36,292 nt of DNA from an uncultured Maribacter sp. (GCA_905479535.1 CAJQMW010000309.1:1-36292); one strand, 5' to 3'; positions 17,231 to 27,103 are shown, counted from the stretch's first letter. Made by a program: numbers and translations. The notes: a model not told the origin generated them from the letters alone.

Positions 17231-18724
17231 ATGGAATATTTCATTAATTGTAATACTTCTACTCTTGCGCCTTATAATGCTCCATTAGATCAGCTTAGAG
17301 CTTCGCATTTGTACAGAAGATTAGGATTTAGTGCATCCGTTGACACCATTAATCAGGCAGTTGGCCAGAATGCAGGTACGCTTGTCGACTCTTTAGTAGA
17401 TCAAGCAATCAATATGCCTCCGTTAGCAGCTCCCACTTGGGCAGACTGGACCAATGCCAACTACCCGGCAGACGATGATGCAGCCAGACAACTACGTAAT
17501 CAACAGCGATCGGAGTTCCGGTTGGATTACGCCAACGGGATGCTTGACAACAACCTCCGAGATCGCTTAAGCTTCTTTTGGAGCAACCATTTTGTTACGG
17601 AACTGGATGTTTATGACTGTAACTCTTTCTTGTACTACTATATTAACTGTCTACAACGAAACGCCGTTGGCAATTTCAGGGATTTTACCAGCGAAATTGG
17701 TTTAACCAGTGCAATGCTCTACTATTTGGACGGTGTATTCAATAATGGTAACAATCCAAATGAAAATTATGCTAGAGAGCTTTATGAGCTTTTTACACTC
17801 GGTGAAGGAAATGGTTATACGGAAGAGGATGTGATTGAAACCGCACGAGCGCTCTCAGGTTACGTGGAACGTGGCGAAGTAGGTTGTACACAAGTGACCT
17901 TTAGGGCAGACAGACACGATGCCGGAGCAAAGACCATTCTTGGTCAAACAGGAAACTGGGGCTATGATGATGTCATTACTATTTTGTTTCAACAGCGACC
18001 AAATGAAATCGCAGAATTTATCTGCAGGAAATTATACGAGTTTTTCGTTCATCCAGACTCTAGGGACGAAGCCAATAATGCGCAGGTTATAATAGACGGT
18101 ATGGCAGCTACTTTTTTAGCCAATGACTTTGAAATAGCCCCTGTTTTAAGGCAATTGTTCAAGAGTGAACACTTTTTTGATGACGAAGCCATTGGTGTCA
18201 TCATCAAAAGCCCCGTAGATTTTTATTTCAACACATTAAAAGAAACCAGTTTTACCTATACGGATACTACTGTAAGCGAAATGCTCAACTACAGTAGACT
18301 GTTGAGCCAAGAAGTCTTTGATCCTGTTGACGTTGCCGGTTGGCAAAGGGATAGAACTTGGATCAATACAAACTTCATTATTGGTCGTTGGTTAACTATT
18401 GAAAGTATGTTGGAAGCATTTTATCAGGCGGATAATGAACAGTTCAGGTCTTTGGGACTGTCTATATCCGGAAATGCCGGATTAACCAGCAACAATCCTG
18501 ATGAAATTTCTAGACTAATTATCGATTTTATCCTGCCCAAAGGTCTTTTGGACGATGGGGAGTATCAAAAAGCCTATGACATCTTTAGAAGTGATGTAGA
18601 GGATGTATACTACGAGGGAGGAAATCAAGAATCATGGACCTTGGCCACATGGCCGTCGGCTCCCTTCCAAGTCTACCTATCACTTCAATATTTGGTAAGA
18701 CAACCTGAATTTCAACTAAAATAA
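17231..18724 (+). CDS. DUF1800 domain-containing protein
   Basis: 497-aa protein of the DUF1800 family. Diagnostic segments include HLYRRLGFSAS near the N-terminus, RDRLSFFWSNHFVT, and NENYARELYELFTLGEGNGYTEEDVIETARALSGY in the centre, followed by RADRHDAGAKTILGQ. No clear signal peptide is visible. Function is unknown, but genes of this family are regularly paired with a DUF1501 gene, as here, where the next start lies only 11 bp after the stop; the two are almost certainly one operon. Confidence 0.92.
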   Translation: MEYFINCNTSTLAPYNAPLDQLRASHLYRRLGFSASVDTINQAVGQNAGTLVDSLVDQAINMPPLAAPTWADWTNANYPADDDAARQLRNQQRSEFRLDYANGMLDNNLRDRLSFFWSNHFVTELDVYDCNSFLYYYINCLQRNAVGNFRDFTSEIGLTSAMLYYLDGVFNNGNNPNENYARELYELFTLGEGNGYTEEDVIETARALSGYVERGEVGCTQVTFRADRHDAGAKTILGQTGNWGYDDVITILFQQRPNEIAEFICRKLYEFFVHPDSRDEANNAQVIIDGMAATFLANDFEIAPVLRQLFKSEHFFDDEAIGVIIKSPVDFYFNTLKETSFTYTDTTVSEMLNYSRLLSQEVFDPVDVAGWQRDRTWINTNFIIGRWLTIESMLEAFYQADNEQFRSLGLSISGNAGLTSNNPDEISRLIIDFILPKGLLDDGEYQKAYDIFRSDVEDVYYEGGNQESWTLATWPSAPFQVYLSLQYLVRQPEFQLK

Positions 18725-18735
18725 CACCTACGATT

Positions 18736-20454
18736 ATGTGCGATATAAATCACAATTCTCCTCATAAGGGCCTGCAACACGATGGCCACGACCATGAACA
18801 TCAATATTGGAGCCGCCGTTCCTTTTTACAGGCATTGGGTATAGCAGGTTCTGGCTCCATGATGTTGGGTGCCAATATGCTTACGGCCTCTGCCCCATCC
18901 CCATTATCCGCGGGTATTGCGGCAGCTGAAACTGATAATATTTTGATATTGATACGCTTATCCGGAGGTAACGATGGGTTAAGTACGGTCATTCCTATTG
19001 AGCAATACGATAGTTATGCCAATGCACGACCTAATATTTACATTCCGGAAAGTAAAGTTTTGAAACTTACGGATGAATTTGGAGTTCCTTCCTATATGAG
19101 TGCCCTGGAACCCATGTGGGGCGATGGCCAATTCAAGGCTGTTCACGGTGTTGGATATGAAGGTCAGAGTCTATCCCACTTTACTGGGTCCGACATCTTT
19201 GCGAACACCGATTTGACTACCACCGGTTTTAGTGGTCTAAATACAGGATGGATGGGCAGGTATTTTGAAAACATCTATCCCGATTACTTAGTGAATCCGC
19301 CAGCGGCACCAGCAGCTATTCAAATTGGTCAATTTGGTAATTTGGTATTTCAAGGAGAGGAAACCAATTATGCATTTGTTACCTCGAATATTAATCAATT
19401 GGAAGAGATTGCCCAATCTGGAGTTGTATACGGTTTGGACGATTCCCTTTTCAACGATTGTATGTACGGCGACCAATTAAAATTCTTGAGAGGCGTTGCC
19501 AATACAACATATGAGTATTCCGGTTTAATCAATGAAGCTTACGAACGTGGTGATGCCTTAGGATGTGGTGTAGAATATCAAGATAACGGCTTTGCAAGAC
19601 AATTATCGGTTATTTCCAAACTTATAAAAGGAAACTTAGGAACTAAAGTATATATGATTTCCATGGGTGGCTTTGATACGCATGGCAACCAACCTTTGGC
19701 CCATGAAAGATTAATGTCCAATCTTTCCATAGGCATCAACAGTTTTTATGAGGATTTGGCCTGTACACAACAGGACAATCAGGTGTTGAGCATGACCTTT
19801 TCCGAATTTGGAAGAAGGATCTTTGAAAACGGTTCCAATGGTACCGATCACGGTAAAGCGGCACCGACCCTATTCTTTGGGTCGGGACTGAACGGAAGTG
19901 CTTTTGTTGGAGACCATCCGACTTTAGACAATCCTGATGGTCGTGGAAACTTGGAATATACCATGGATTTTAGAGATTTGTACGCAACCGTCCTTGCGGA
20001 ATGGTTGTGCGTAGATATACCCCTAGTGGAACAACATTTGTTGGACCACCCTTACGCCCCTGTAAATCTTGGATTTAACTGCAGTGGTGTTGACTTTCCA
20101 GATATTGTTTACAGTGATGGAGATGTCACCCCACCAACACCACCGGATGGCGAAGGGATGGATCCAGCGCCATTTGACCCAGATTTACTGAATGCTATAG
20201 TTCACAAACCGTTCTATCCTACGGATAGTACACCCTACATTTACTTGGAAATGCCGTTTACGGCCCAAGTGGACATCCAATTATATAATATCCTTGGACA
20301 AAATGTGGGAACCGTCTTTAACGAGATGATGCTAGAGGGCTCTACAGAAATAAATATACGAGAGCGCATGCCCAAGCACCTATCCACTGGTAAGTACATT
20401 TATCGTATAAGTGTACAGAATCAGAAAATGAGTAAGTCAGTTATGGTAGCTTAA
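18736..20454 (+). CDS. DUF1501 protein with Tat-like signal and T9SS-type C-terminal tail
   Basis: 572 aa. A histidine-rich N-terminus (residues 15-22) precedes a twin-arginine type signal, SRRSFLQALGIAGSG with R27-R28, then a hydrophobic stretch. The DUF1501 domain (alkaline-phosphatase-like sulfatase fold) includes LIRLSGGNDGLSTVIP, GGFDTHGNQ, FSEFGRR and DHGKAAPTLFFG. After a proline- and acid-rich linker, the last ~80 residues resemble a type A T9SS sorting domain (VDIQLYNILGQNVGTV ... LSTGKYIYRIS ... SKSVMVA). It is second gene of the operon with DUF1800 and should be exported and passed to the cell surface. Enzymatic role unknown. Confidence 0.9.
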   Translation: MCDINHNSPHKGLQHDGHDHEHQYWSRRSFLQALGIAGSGSMMLGANMLTASAPSPLSAGIAAAETDNILILIRLSGGNDGLSTVIPIEQYDSYANARPNIYIPESKVLKLTDEFGVPSYMSALEPMWGDGQFKAVHGVGYEGQSLSHFTGSDIFANTDLTTTGFSGLNTGWMGRYFENIYPDYLVNPPAAPAAIQIGQFGNLVFQGEETNYAFVTSNINQLEEIAQSGVVYGLDDSLFNDCMYGDQLKFLRGVANTTYEYSGLINEAYERGDALGCGVEYQDNGFARQLSVISKLIKGNLGTKVYMISMGGFDTHGNQPLAHERLMSNLSIGINSFYEDLACTQQDNQVLSMTFSEFGRRIFENGSNGTDHGKAAPTLFFGSGLNGSAFVGDHPTLDNPDGRGNLEYTMDFRDLYATVLAEWLCVDIPLVEQHLLDHPYAPVNLGFNCSGVDFPDIVYSDGDVTPPTPPDGEGMDPAPFDPDLLNAIVHKPFYPTDSTPYIYLEMPFTAQVDIQLYNILGQNVGTVFNEMMLEGSTEINIRERMPKHLSTGKYIYRISVQNQKMSKSVMVA

Positions 20455-20479
20455 TCTGTTTCCCCACTATGCAACTTGG

Positions 20480-20523
20480 CCTTCGGCGGTATCCATAAGA
20501 TATGCCGAAGGTTTTATTTTTTT
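20480..20523 (+). terminator. Rho-independent terminator after the DUF1800/DUF1501 operon
   Basis: CCTTCGGC (20480-20487) pairs with GCCGAAGG (20504-20511) around a 16-nt loop and is followed by a T-rich tract TTTTATTTTTTT. It lies 25 bp after the DUF1501 stop. Confidence 0.8.
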
Positions 20524-20557
20524 AGGACTGCACGCATTTCTTAGGTATAAAAATCTT

Positions 20558-20565
20558 TATTTTTG
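20558..20565 (+). promoter_or_regulatory. Candidate -7 element for metG
   Basis: TATTTTTG fits TAxxTTTG and ends 17 bp before the metG ATG, implying a short leader. No convincing -33 element at the standard distance. Confidence 0.45.
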
Positions 20566-20582
20566 TGGCCTAACTAGAATAC

Positions 20583-22685
20583 ATGTCTTCCAAAATAAAA
20601 ATCCCCAACAGGTATACCATCACGGCTGCATTACCTTACACCAATGGCCCAATACATATAGGGCACTTGGCAGGAGTGTATGTCCCGGCCGATATCTACG
20701 CACGCTATCTTAGGTTGATAGGCAAGGATGTCGCTTTTGTATGTGGAAGCGATGAGCACGGCGTGGCCATCTCCATGAAGGCCAAGAAAGAGGGGATTTC
20801 ACCCAAGGATGTCATTGATAAGTATCACGGTATCATCAAGAAGTCTTTTTTAGATTTCGGGATTACTTTCGATAATTATTCTAGAACGTCCGCACCCATA
20901 CACCATAAGACCGCATCGGACTTTTTCGTAAAACTCTATGAACAGGGAGATTTTATTGAAGAAACCACCGCTCAATTATTTGACGAGGAAGCACAACAGT
21001 TCCTGGCAGACCGTTTTGTAATGGGTACCTGCCCAAAATGTGGAAATGAGGAAGCTTATGGCGACCAGTGCGAGAATTGTGGGTCGTCACTTAATGCAAC
21101 CGACCTTATAAATCCAAAATCTACCATAACCGGAAGTATCCCAACCACAAAAGAGACCGAACATTGGTTCTTGCCCTTAAATCGTTATGAGAATTTTCTA
21201 AGGAAATGGATATTAGAAGGACACAAAAGCGATTGGAAACCTAATGTTTACGGGCAATGTAAGTCTTGGATAGATGGCGGATTGGAACCAAGGGCGGTAA
21301 CACGGGATTTGGATTGGGGTATTCCAGTACCTGTAAAGGGAGGTAAAGGAAAAGTACTGTACGTTTGGTTCGATGCCCCCATCGGTTATATTTCGTCTAC
21401 AAAAGAGTGGGCCGAACGTGAAGGAAAAGATTGGGAACCCTACTGGAAATCTGAGGATACCAAACTGGTACATTTTATAGGCAAGGACAATATCGTTTTT
21501 CACTGTATTATTTTTCCGGTAATTTTAAAAGCACATGGAGATTTTATACTTCCAGAAAACGTACCCGCCAATGAATTTTTGAATTTGGAAGGCAACAAAT
21601 TGTCCACTTCCAAAAACTGGGCGGTATGGCTGCATGAATATTTAGAGGAATTTCCGGATATGCAAGATGTACTTCGCTATACGTTGACCGCAAATGCTCC
21701 GGAAACCAAGGATAACGATTTTACTTGGAAGGACTTTCAAGCACGAAATAATAACGAGTTAGTGGCCATCTTCGGAAACTTCATCAATCGGGTAGTGGTT
21801 TTGACCCATAAATACTATGATGGGCGGGTACCACCCGCTGGGAATTTGTTGAAAGTGGATGTAGGTACGTTGGAGCAATTGCGAAAATACCCTGAAATCA
21901 TTTCAAGTTCCATAGAAAGGTATCGCTTTCGGGAAGCAGGTCAGGAATTGATGAATCTTGCCCGTTTGGGAAATAAATATTTGGCCGATGAAGAGCCTTG
22001 GAAGGTCATTAAAGAAGATAAGGAACGGGTAAAGACCATCATGTTCGTTGCATTACAGATTGCAACAAGCTTAGCAGTTTTGAGCGAGCCCTTTTTACCC
22101 TTTACTTCTGAAAAATTAAAAAACATCCTCGCTGTTCGGTCGAGCGCAGTCGAGACCTCTTGGGGCGAAATTTCTTCTAAAGAAAGCCTGCTCCCATCCG
22201 GTCACCAAATCAACAAAGCCGAACTCCTTTTTAGGAAAATAGAAGACCAAGAAATACAAGCTCAACTTGACAAATTAGAAGCTACAAAGAAGTCTAACAC
22301 TACGGCTTCACTAAGCACGGGTGAGAACGATAACAAAAAACTTATGCCACAAAAACATACGATTACCTTTGATGATTTTTCTAAACTGGATATGCGGGTC
22401 GGAACCATAGTTGCCGCTGAGAAAATGGCCAAGACCAAAAAATTATTGGTACTCAAGGTAGAGACAGGATTGGATACAAGAACCATAGTTTCGGGTATCG
22501 CCGAGAGCTTTAGCCCTGAGGAGGTAGTTGGGAAAAAAGTTACTGTCCTTGTCAATTTAACGCCCCGTGCCCTAAGAGGTGTGGAAAGCGAAGGCATGAT
22601 TTTGATGACCGAGAACTCCAACGGAAAATTAGTCTTTGTCAATCCGGATGAGGAGGGTGTTGATGACGGGTTTACGATAAGTTAA
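20583..22685 (+). CDS. metG: Methionine--tRNA ligase MetG
   Basis: 700-aa class I synthetase charging tRNA-Met. The HIGH motif is H25-I-G-H28. The zinc-binding insertion has C150-P-K-C153 and C163-E-N-C166. The second signature is the KLSTS form at 339-343, a known variant of KMSKS. The anticodon-binding helical domain follows, and a C-terminal EMAP/Arc1-like tRNA-binding domain starts near residue 598 ([21 protein letters not shown]). At residues 519-525 the peptide RSSAVET is encoded by a 20-bp REP-like sequence in frame, in a variable surface loop before the conserved [12 protein letters not shown]; the gene seems otherwise intact. Confidence 0.97.
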   Translation: MSSKIKIPNRYTITAALPYTNGPIHIGHLAGVYVPADIYARYLRLIGKDVAFVCGSDEHGVAISMKAKKEGISPKDVIDKYHGIIKKSFLDFGITFDNYSRTSAPIHHKTASDFFVKLYEQGDFIEETTAQLFDEEAQQFLADRFVMGTCPKCGNEEAYGDQCENCGSSLNATDLINPKSTITGSIPTTKETEHWFLPLNRYENFLRKWILEGHKSDWKPNVYGQCKSWIDGGLEPRAVTRDLDWGIPVPVKGGKGKVLYVWFDAPIGYISSTKEWAEREGKDWEPYWKSEDTKLVHFIGKDNIVFHCIIFPVILKAHGDFILPENVPANEFLNLEGNKLSTSKNWAVWLHEYLEEFPDMQDVLRYTLTANAPETKDNDFTWKDFQARNNNELVAIFGNFINRVVVLTHKYYDGRVPPAGNLLKVDVGTLEQLRKYPEIISSSIERYRFREAGQELMNLARLGNKYLADEEPWKVIKEDKERVKTIMFVALQIATSLAVLSEPFLPFTSEKLKNILAVRSSAVETSWGEISSKESLLPSGHQINKAELLFRKIEDQEIQAQLDKLEATKKSNTTASLSTGENDNKKLMPQKHTITFDDFSKLDMRVGTIVAAEKMAKTKKLLVLKVETGLDTRTIVSGIAESFSPEEVVGKKVTVLVNLTPRALRGVESEGMILMTENSNGKLVFVNPDEEGVDDGFTIS
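22138..22157. repeat. REP-like sequence inside metG
   Basis: GGTCGAGCGCAGTCGAGACC, an imperfect palindrome with GGTC/GACC ends and two TCGA blocks. I recall this type (TCGACTGCGCTCGA on the other strand) as a dispersed intergenic repeat in Flavobacteriia. Here it is translated as part of MetG residues 519-525. Confidence 0.5.
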
Positions 22686-22693
22686 TATTAGAA

Positions 22694-22726
22694 AGACCCC
22701 AAAGGTTTTGAGAACCTTTGGGGTCT
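22694..22726. terminator. Strong hairpin between metG and the deacetylase-like gene
   Basis: A perfect 14-bp stem, AGACCCCAAAGGTT (22694-22707) with its complement at 22713-22726, and a 5-nt loop. It begins 8 bp after the metG stop and ends 11 bp before the next ATG. The plus side is followed by AAAATC rather than a T run, so it may be an attenuator or a repeat-type hairpin rather than a classical terminator; on the minus side it is followed by TTTC. Confidence 0.6.
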
Positions 22727-22737
22727 AAAATCACCCT

Positions 22738-23640
22738 ATGCTCAAAATAGCTTTCCATCCCATTTACAAACATCCCCTACCGGAAGGTCATCGGTTTCCC
22801 ATGCTGAAATATGAATTGCTGCCCAAGCAATTACTACATGAAGGCACTTGCGAACCACAAAATTTCTTCGAACCTGAACTACCTAACGACAAGTACATCG
22901 TTGCCGTCCATGATCCTGAGTATTATTACGATTTATTGAACATGAAGATTCCCCAAAAAAAAGCCCGTAAAGTAGGGTTCCCTTTGTCTGAAGTTTTGGT
23001 GGAGCGAGAACGTATCATTGCTGATGGCACCATGAAAGGCTGCGAATTCGCCCTTGAAAATGGAATCGCCATGAATATCGCTGGCGGAACTCATCATGCC
23101 TACACAAACCGTGGCGAAGCATTTTGTATGCTGAACGACCAGGCCATTGGCGCTCGATACCTTCAAGCGAAAGGTCTTGCAAAAAAGATATTAATAGTGG
23201 ATTTGGACGTACATCAAGGAAACGGGACTGCGGAGATATTCCAAAACGACACCTCGGTCTTCACCTTCTCCATGCACGGAGCCGGAAACTACCCTTTCAA
23301 AAAAGAAAAATCCGATTTGGACATTCCCTTGGAAAAAGGAACTACCGATGCTACCTATTTATCCATCTTAAAAGAAACCCTTCCCAAGCTCATCGCCTCA
23401 GAAAAGCCTGATTTCATCTTCTACCTCTGTGGCGTGGACGTCATCGCCTCCGATAAATTAGGAACTTTGGGACTCAGCGTGGAAGGCTGCAAGCAACGCG
23501 ATAGCTTTGTATTGGAGACCTGCCTTAATCTTCAGATACCGGTGCAATGTAGTATGGGCGGAGGGTATTCGCCCGATATAAAAGTGGTCGTGGACGCTCA
23601 TGCCACTACGTTCCGAGTAGCCAATGAGGTTTATTTTTGA
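22738..23640 (+). CDS. Histone deacetylase family (AcuC/HDAC-like) hydrolase
   Basis: 300-aa arginase/deacetylase-fold zinc hydrolase. Key residues are the histidine pair H119-H120 in AGGTHHA, the zinc ligands D157 and H159 in DLDVHQGNGTAEIF, SMHGAGNYPF, the third zinc aspartate in CGVDVIASDKLGTLGLS, and the GGGY tyrosine segment near the C-terminus. Bacterial members deacetylate acetylated proteins, polyamines or other amides; the substrate here is unknown. The ATG at 22738 comes only 11 bp after a strong hairpin, which may limit or separate its expression from metG. Confidence 0.92.
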   Translation: MLKIAFHPIYKHPLPEGHRFPMLKYELLPKQLLHEGTCEPQNFFEPELPNDKYIVAVHDPEYYYDLLNMKIPQKKARKVGFPLSEVLVERERIIADGTMKGCEFALENGIAMNIAGGTHHAYTNRGEAFCMLNDQAIGARYLQAKGLAKKILIVDLDVHQGNGTAEIFQNDTSVFTFSMHGAGNYPFKKEKSDLDIPLEKGTTDATYLSILKETLPKLIASEKPDFIFYLCGVDVIASDKLGTLGLSVEGCKQRDSFVLETCLNLQIPVQCSMGGGYSPDIKVVVDAHATTFRVANEVYF

Positions 23641-23727
23641 TAATCCTCTCCAATGATTTTTAAAAAATGGGTTATTTTTTCTTTGAAACGAATCCGCTTT
23701 ACATACAAGTAATAGTAATTTTACATC

Positions 23728-24573
23728 ATGAAAAGATATCTCCTAATACCCCTTCTACTTCTTATAAGTTTCCGATCCACATTTGCCCAGGACAGTATTA
23801 TTTTTAAAAATCCCGATACCCGATGGGAAATGTTCACCTATGATTTGGGTAATGTCTTCAAGGGTATTGGTTATTCTTATGCGCGACCGTTACACTGGCA
23901 AAAAAAGCACTGGACAACTTTTGGCTATGTCATGGGAGGTACAGGGTTGGCTTATTTGGTAGACACCCCGACGAGCGATTATTTTAGGGGAATTAAGGAT
24001 GATGTTCCCAAAGCTATACGCGACTATGGGTTTGAGTATGGTAGTCCTTCAAATAATTATCTCATTACAGGAGCCGTTTATCTGACGGGGCTAGCCATCA
24101 AGAACGAAAAGTTGAGAAGGACCGGTGTACTTCTAATTTCCTCGGCCTCCTCTGCAGGACTATTACAACAAATCCTAAAATCTGCGGTGGGTAGAGCCCG
24201 GCCACTTAGCGGTAAAAATAAAGATACCTATAGACCTCTATGGGCTGGGGATAGGAAGTACCATTCTTTTCCCTCTGGTCATGCTATCCTGGCCATGACG
24301 AATGCCCATGCCATAGCAAAACAATTCAAGAGTGTATGGATAAAGACCGGGATATACACCTTAGGTTCCATTCCGGCAATTTCTAGACTATGGGAAGGTA
24401 AGCACTGGCTTTCCGATGTAGTCCTCGGTGTTGCCATCAGTATTTTCACCGTTGAATCCATAGACCGCTACCTGGACAGCAAGTACGATCAAAAGTATAA
24501 CGACAATTCCAAAAAACTAAGTTGGAACCTCAACTTTGGACCGGGACAAGTAGGCCTAAACGTACGTTTCTAA
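23728..24573 (+). CDS. PAP2 superfamily phosphatase, exported
   Basis: 281 aa. Signal peptide MKRYLLIPLLLLISFRSTFA. The three-part PAP2 (type 2 phosphatidic acid phosphatase) signature is complete: K151-x6-R158-P159 (KSAVGRARP), PSGH 182-185, and S219-R220-x5-H226-W227-x2-D230. Several hydrophobic segments around it fit membrane association. Such enzymes dephosphorylate lipid phosphates, for example undecaprenyl pyrophosphate or lipid A phosphate, at the periplasmic face; which one is not visible. The convergent symporter gene ends 6 bp away. Confidence 0.9.
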   Translation: MKRYLLIPLLLLISFRSTFAQDSIIFKNPDTRWEMFTYDLGNVFKGIGYSYARPLHWQKKHWTTFGYVMGGTGLAYLVDTPTSDYFRGIKDDVPKAIRDYGFEYGSPSNNYLITGAVYLTGLAIKNEKLRRTGVLLISSASSAGLLQQILKSAVGRARPLSGKNKDTYRPLWAGDRKYHSFPSGHAILAMTNAHAIAKQFKSVWIKTGIYTLGSIPAISRLWEGKHWLSDVVLGVAISIFTVESIDRYLDSKYDQKYNDNSKKLSWNLNFGPGQVGLNVRF

Positions 24574-24579
24574 GATTCC

Positions 24580-26229
24580 TTAGAAAATGAAATAGGTACT
24601 AAGAACCAAGGCGGAAATTAAAGCACCCGCAGCCCATGCATATTTCCAAGGGGTTGTATCTATAACCTCCGTAGTTTGGGGTATATAGATATCGGATTTT
24701 GGCTTTACGGCACCTACGATAAGCATGATTATGACATTGATTGCGAAAAGGATGCCCATGATATGTAGAAAATGGGGGTAGGCCTCCGCTTCTATGATCG
24801 CCAATTGAGCACTATCCGTAATACCGTTTGCCTCTGCCTCGGCAAGCGCGGAACCAATCATTTTTGGCCCTAAGTATAGCAAACTTACAAGATACATCAA
24901 CACACCACCAATCAACACTATTTTTGCTCCTATTGCTGGAACTTTTTTGGTCAAAATCCCAATGGCCACCACGGCTAAAATTGGGACACTTAAGCTTCCC
25001 AAAGCTTGCTGGATATAAGAGAATAGACCATCTGGGGCATAGCGAATAAACGGTGCTATCGACATGGATACTATGGCCAATCCAAACCCGAAGAATTTTC
25101 CGGCCTTTACCGCTTTGTGCTCCGAGGCTCCGTGATTGAAGAATTTTTTGTAAAGATCAAATCCGAAAAGCGTAGCACTACTGTTCAGCAAACTGTTGAA
25201 CGAGCTCAGCACAGCACCAAATAAAACGGCGGCAAAAAAGCCTAATAAGCTAGCTGGTAAAACACGTCGCACCAACTCCGGATAAGCAGCATCGGCATCG
25301 TTGAGCTCGCTTCCAAATAGGTGCCAGGCAATGATTCCCGGAAGCACAACGATAACCGGAATCAAAAACTTTACAAATGCCGCAAGCATCATTCCCTTTT
25401 GACCTTCGGCTAAACTTTTAGCACCAAATACACGCTGTAAAATGGCTTGGTTGGTTCCCCAATAGTACATTTGCGCAATCATCATTCCCGTAAAAACCGT
25501 ACCAAAGGGAATGGAAGAAGTAACATCACCTGTTACATCGAATTTATCCTGATTTTCTGTCCAAAGGGTGCTAAGTCCGTCAACTAAACTCCCATCTCCC
25601 ACTAAGGACAAGCCAAACATTGGGATAAGCAATCCGCCAATAAGTAGACCAATAGCATTTATCAAATCGGAAACGGCAACGGCTTTTAGCCCCCCAAAAA
25701 TAGCGTACACGATGCCGATTGAGCCGATGCTCCAAACGCATATCCAATAAGAGGTGGTTTCCGAAATACCGAGCAGCTCAGGAAGTTCGAACATGGTAAT
25801 AAACGCCTTTGATCCCGCATAAAGGATTGTGGGCAATAAAACAATTCCGAAAGCTATCAAAAACAAAACGGAGAGTATAGCTTTGGTATTTTCGTCAAAG
25901 CGTTCCTGTATAAATTCAGGAATGGTAGTAATACCCTTGTTCATGTATTTTGGGAGTAACCAAACTGCGGTAATCACCATAGAAATGGCCGCTAGGGTTT
26001 CCCAGGCCATGACCAAAATACCTTCTGAGAATGCCTGCCCGTTAAGTCCCACAATTTGTTCTGCGGAAAGGTTGGTCAACAGTAAGGATCCCGCGATCGT
26101 TATGGCCCCTAAACTTCTACCTCCAAGATAAAAACCATCTGCAGAACTCTCATCCGTTCCTTTTGTGGCGTACCATGCTACACCTGCAACCAAAAGTGTG
26201 AACCCAATGAAAGTGATTATCGAAAGCAT
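24580..26229 (-). CDS. Solute:sodium symporter (SSS family)
   Basis: 549-aa inner-membrane transporter with about 14 hydrophobic segments. SSS family features include ADGFYLGGRSLGAITIAGSLLLTNLSAEQIVGLNGQAF in the first helices, GGLKAVAVSDLINAIGLLIGG, and AVLFGAVLSSFNSLLNSSATLFGFDLYKKF. The profile is closest to the sugar-type 'solute:sodium symporter' subgroup, but the solute is not determined. It is downstream of a sugar O-acetyltransferase gene on the same strand (35 bp apart), which hints at carbohydrate use. Confidence 0.88.
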   Translation of the reverse strand: MLSIITFIGFTLLVAGVAWYATKGTDESSADGFYLGGRSLGAITIAGSLLLTNLSAEQIVGLNGQAFSEGILVMAWETLAAISMVITAVWLLPKYMNKGITTIPEFIQERFDENTKAILSVLFLIAFGIVLLPTILYAGSKAFITMFELPELLGISETTSYWICVWSIGSIGIVYAIFGGLKAVAVSDLINAIGLLIGGLLIPMFGLSLVGDGSLVDGLSTLWTENQDKFDVTGDVTSSIPFGTVFTGMMIAQMYYWGTNQAILQRVFGAKSLAEGQKGMMLAAFVKFLIPVIVVLPGIIAWHLFGSELNDADAAYPELVRRVLPASLLGFFAAVLFGAVLSSFNSLLNSSATLFGFDLYKKFFNHGASEHKAVKAGKFFGFGLAIVSMSIAPFIRYAPDGLFSYIQQALGSLSVPILAVVAIGILTKKVPAIGAKIVLIGGVLMYLVSLLYLGPKMIGSALAEAEANGITDSAQLAIIEAEAYPHFLHIMGILFAINVIIMLIVGAVKPKSDIYIPQTTEVIDTTPWKYAWAAGALISALVLSTYFIF

Positions 26230-26264
26230 AGATTATAATTTAAAGTTAGTTGGTGTGGTTATTT

Positions 26265-26822
26265 TTAATTGTTGATTTCTTTCAAAACTTTACATGGGTT
26301 CCCGGCCGCAACAACATTCTCGGGAATATCCTTGGTGACTACACTTCCTGATCCAATAACGCTATTGTTCCCTATGGTTACTCCCGGATTTATAATTGCG
26401 CCACCACCTATCCAAACATTATCCCCAATGCTTATGCTCTTGGCAAATTCCAGTCCCATATTCCGTTCTTTGAATTCGATTGGATGGGTTGCCGTGAACA
26501 ATTTTACCGATGGGGCCATCATCACATTTTCCCCAATATACACAGGGGCGGCGTCTAATATAATACATCCAAAATTAGCATACGAATTTTCACCCCAATA
26601 AATATTGGAGCCATAATCACATATAAAAGGGTTTTCTATATAAAACTTTTGTCCTGTTTTACCCAGCAGTTCTTTAAAGAAGTGCTTGCGTTGTCGTTCT
26701 TTGTCTTCAGGTATTTCCGCAATTTTTCTTAAAAGTGAACGAGCATTCAATCTACCGGATACGAGCTCTTTATCCCTAGGGTTGTACAAAAGACCCTTAA
26801 TCATCTTCTCTTTTTCCGTCAT
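26265..26822 (-). CDS. Maltose/galactoside-type sugar O-acetyltransferase
   Basis: 185-aa left-handed beta-helix acetyltransferase of the Maa/LacA/NodL group. An N-terminal helical Mac domain (MIKGLLYNPRDKELVSGRLNARSLL) precedes hexapeptide repeats. Family residues include N83 in SYANFGC, the catalytic histidine H113 in FTATHP, and VWIGGGAIINPGVTIGNNSVIGSGSVVTKDIPENVVAAGNPCKV. Transfers acetyl from acetyl-CoA to a sugar hydroxyl in the cytoplasm. Likely first gene of a two-gene unit with the symporter. Confidence 0.93.
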   Translation of the reverse strand: MTEKEKMIKGLLYNPRDKELVSGRLNARSLLRKIAEIPEDKERQRKHFFKELLGKTGQKFYIENPFICDYGSNIYWGENSYANFGCIILDAAPVYIGENVMMAPSVKLFTATHPIEFKERNMGLEFAKSISIGDNVWIGGGAIINPGVTIGNNSVIGSGSVVTKDIPENVVAAGNPCKVLKEINN

Positions 26823-27103
26823 GACTATTATTTATTATTTGTTGGCTTTAAAACCCTATAGGCAGTAGTTAACAGCCCTAATCATACCTTGGACCAACTG
26901 CTTGCCCTAGAAATCGTATTTACCATATTCGATAGCTTTTTTTCGCATTGAAGACATTTGTTAAATGTATGAAGTAGCAATTAAACTTGAGGAATCCTTT
27001 CCATATTATTATGAAATAACTGAAGAACAGTTAATAACCCATACAATTAATTCAGACTAAAAAATCTTTCCTTACATTTAATCGAACACTTATATTATTA
27101 CCC
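26823..27103. other. 281-bp divergent spacer, no clear gene
   Basis: AT-rich spacer between the acetyltransferase (minus) and serine hydrolase (plus) genes; it should hold both promoters. The only open frame of note is 26965-27060 (31 codons, MYEVAIKLEESFPYYYEITEE then LITHTINSD) without an obvious ribosome binding site. No exact TAxxTTTG element, hairpin or repeat was seen. Confidence 0.5.

Noticed and set aside
21597-21611. KLSTS in MetG as a defective KMSKS motif
   Set aside because: This form is a normal variant among methionyl-tRNA synthetases and the surrounding sequence is conserved.
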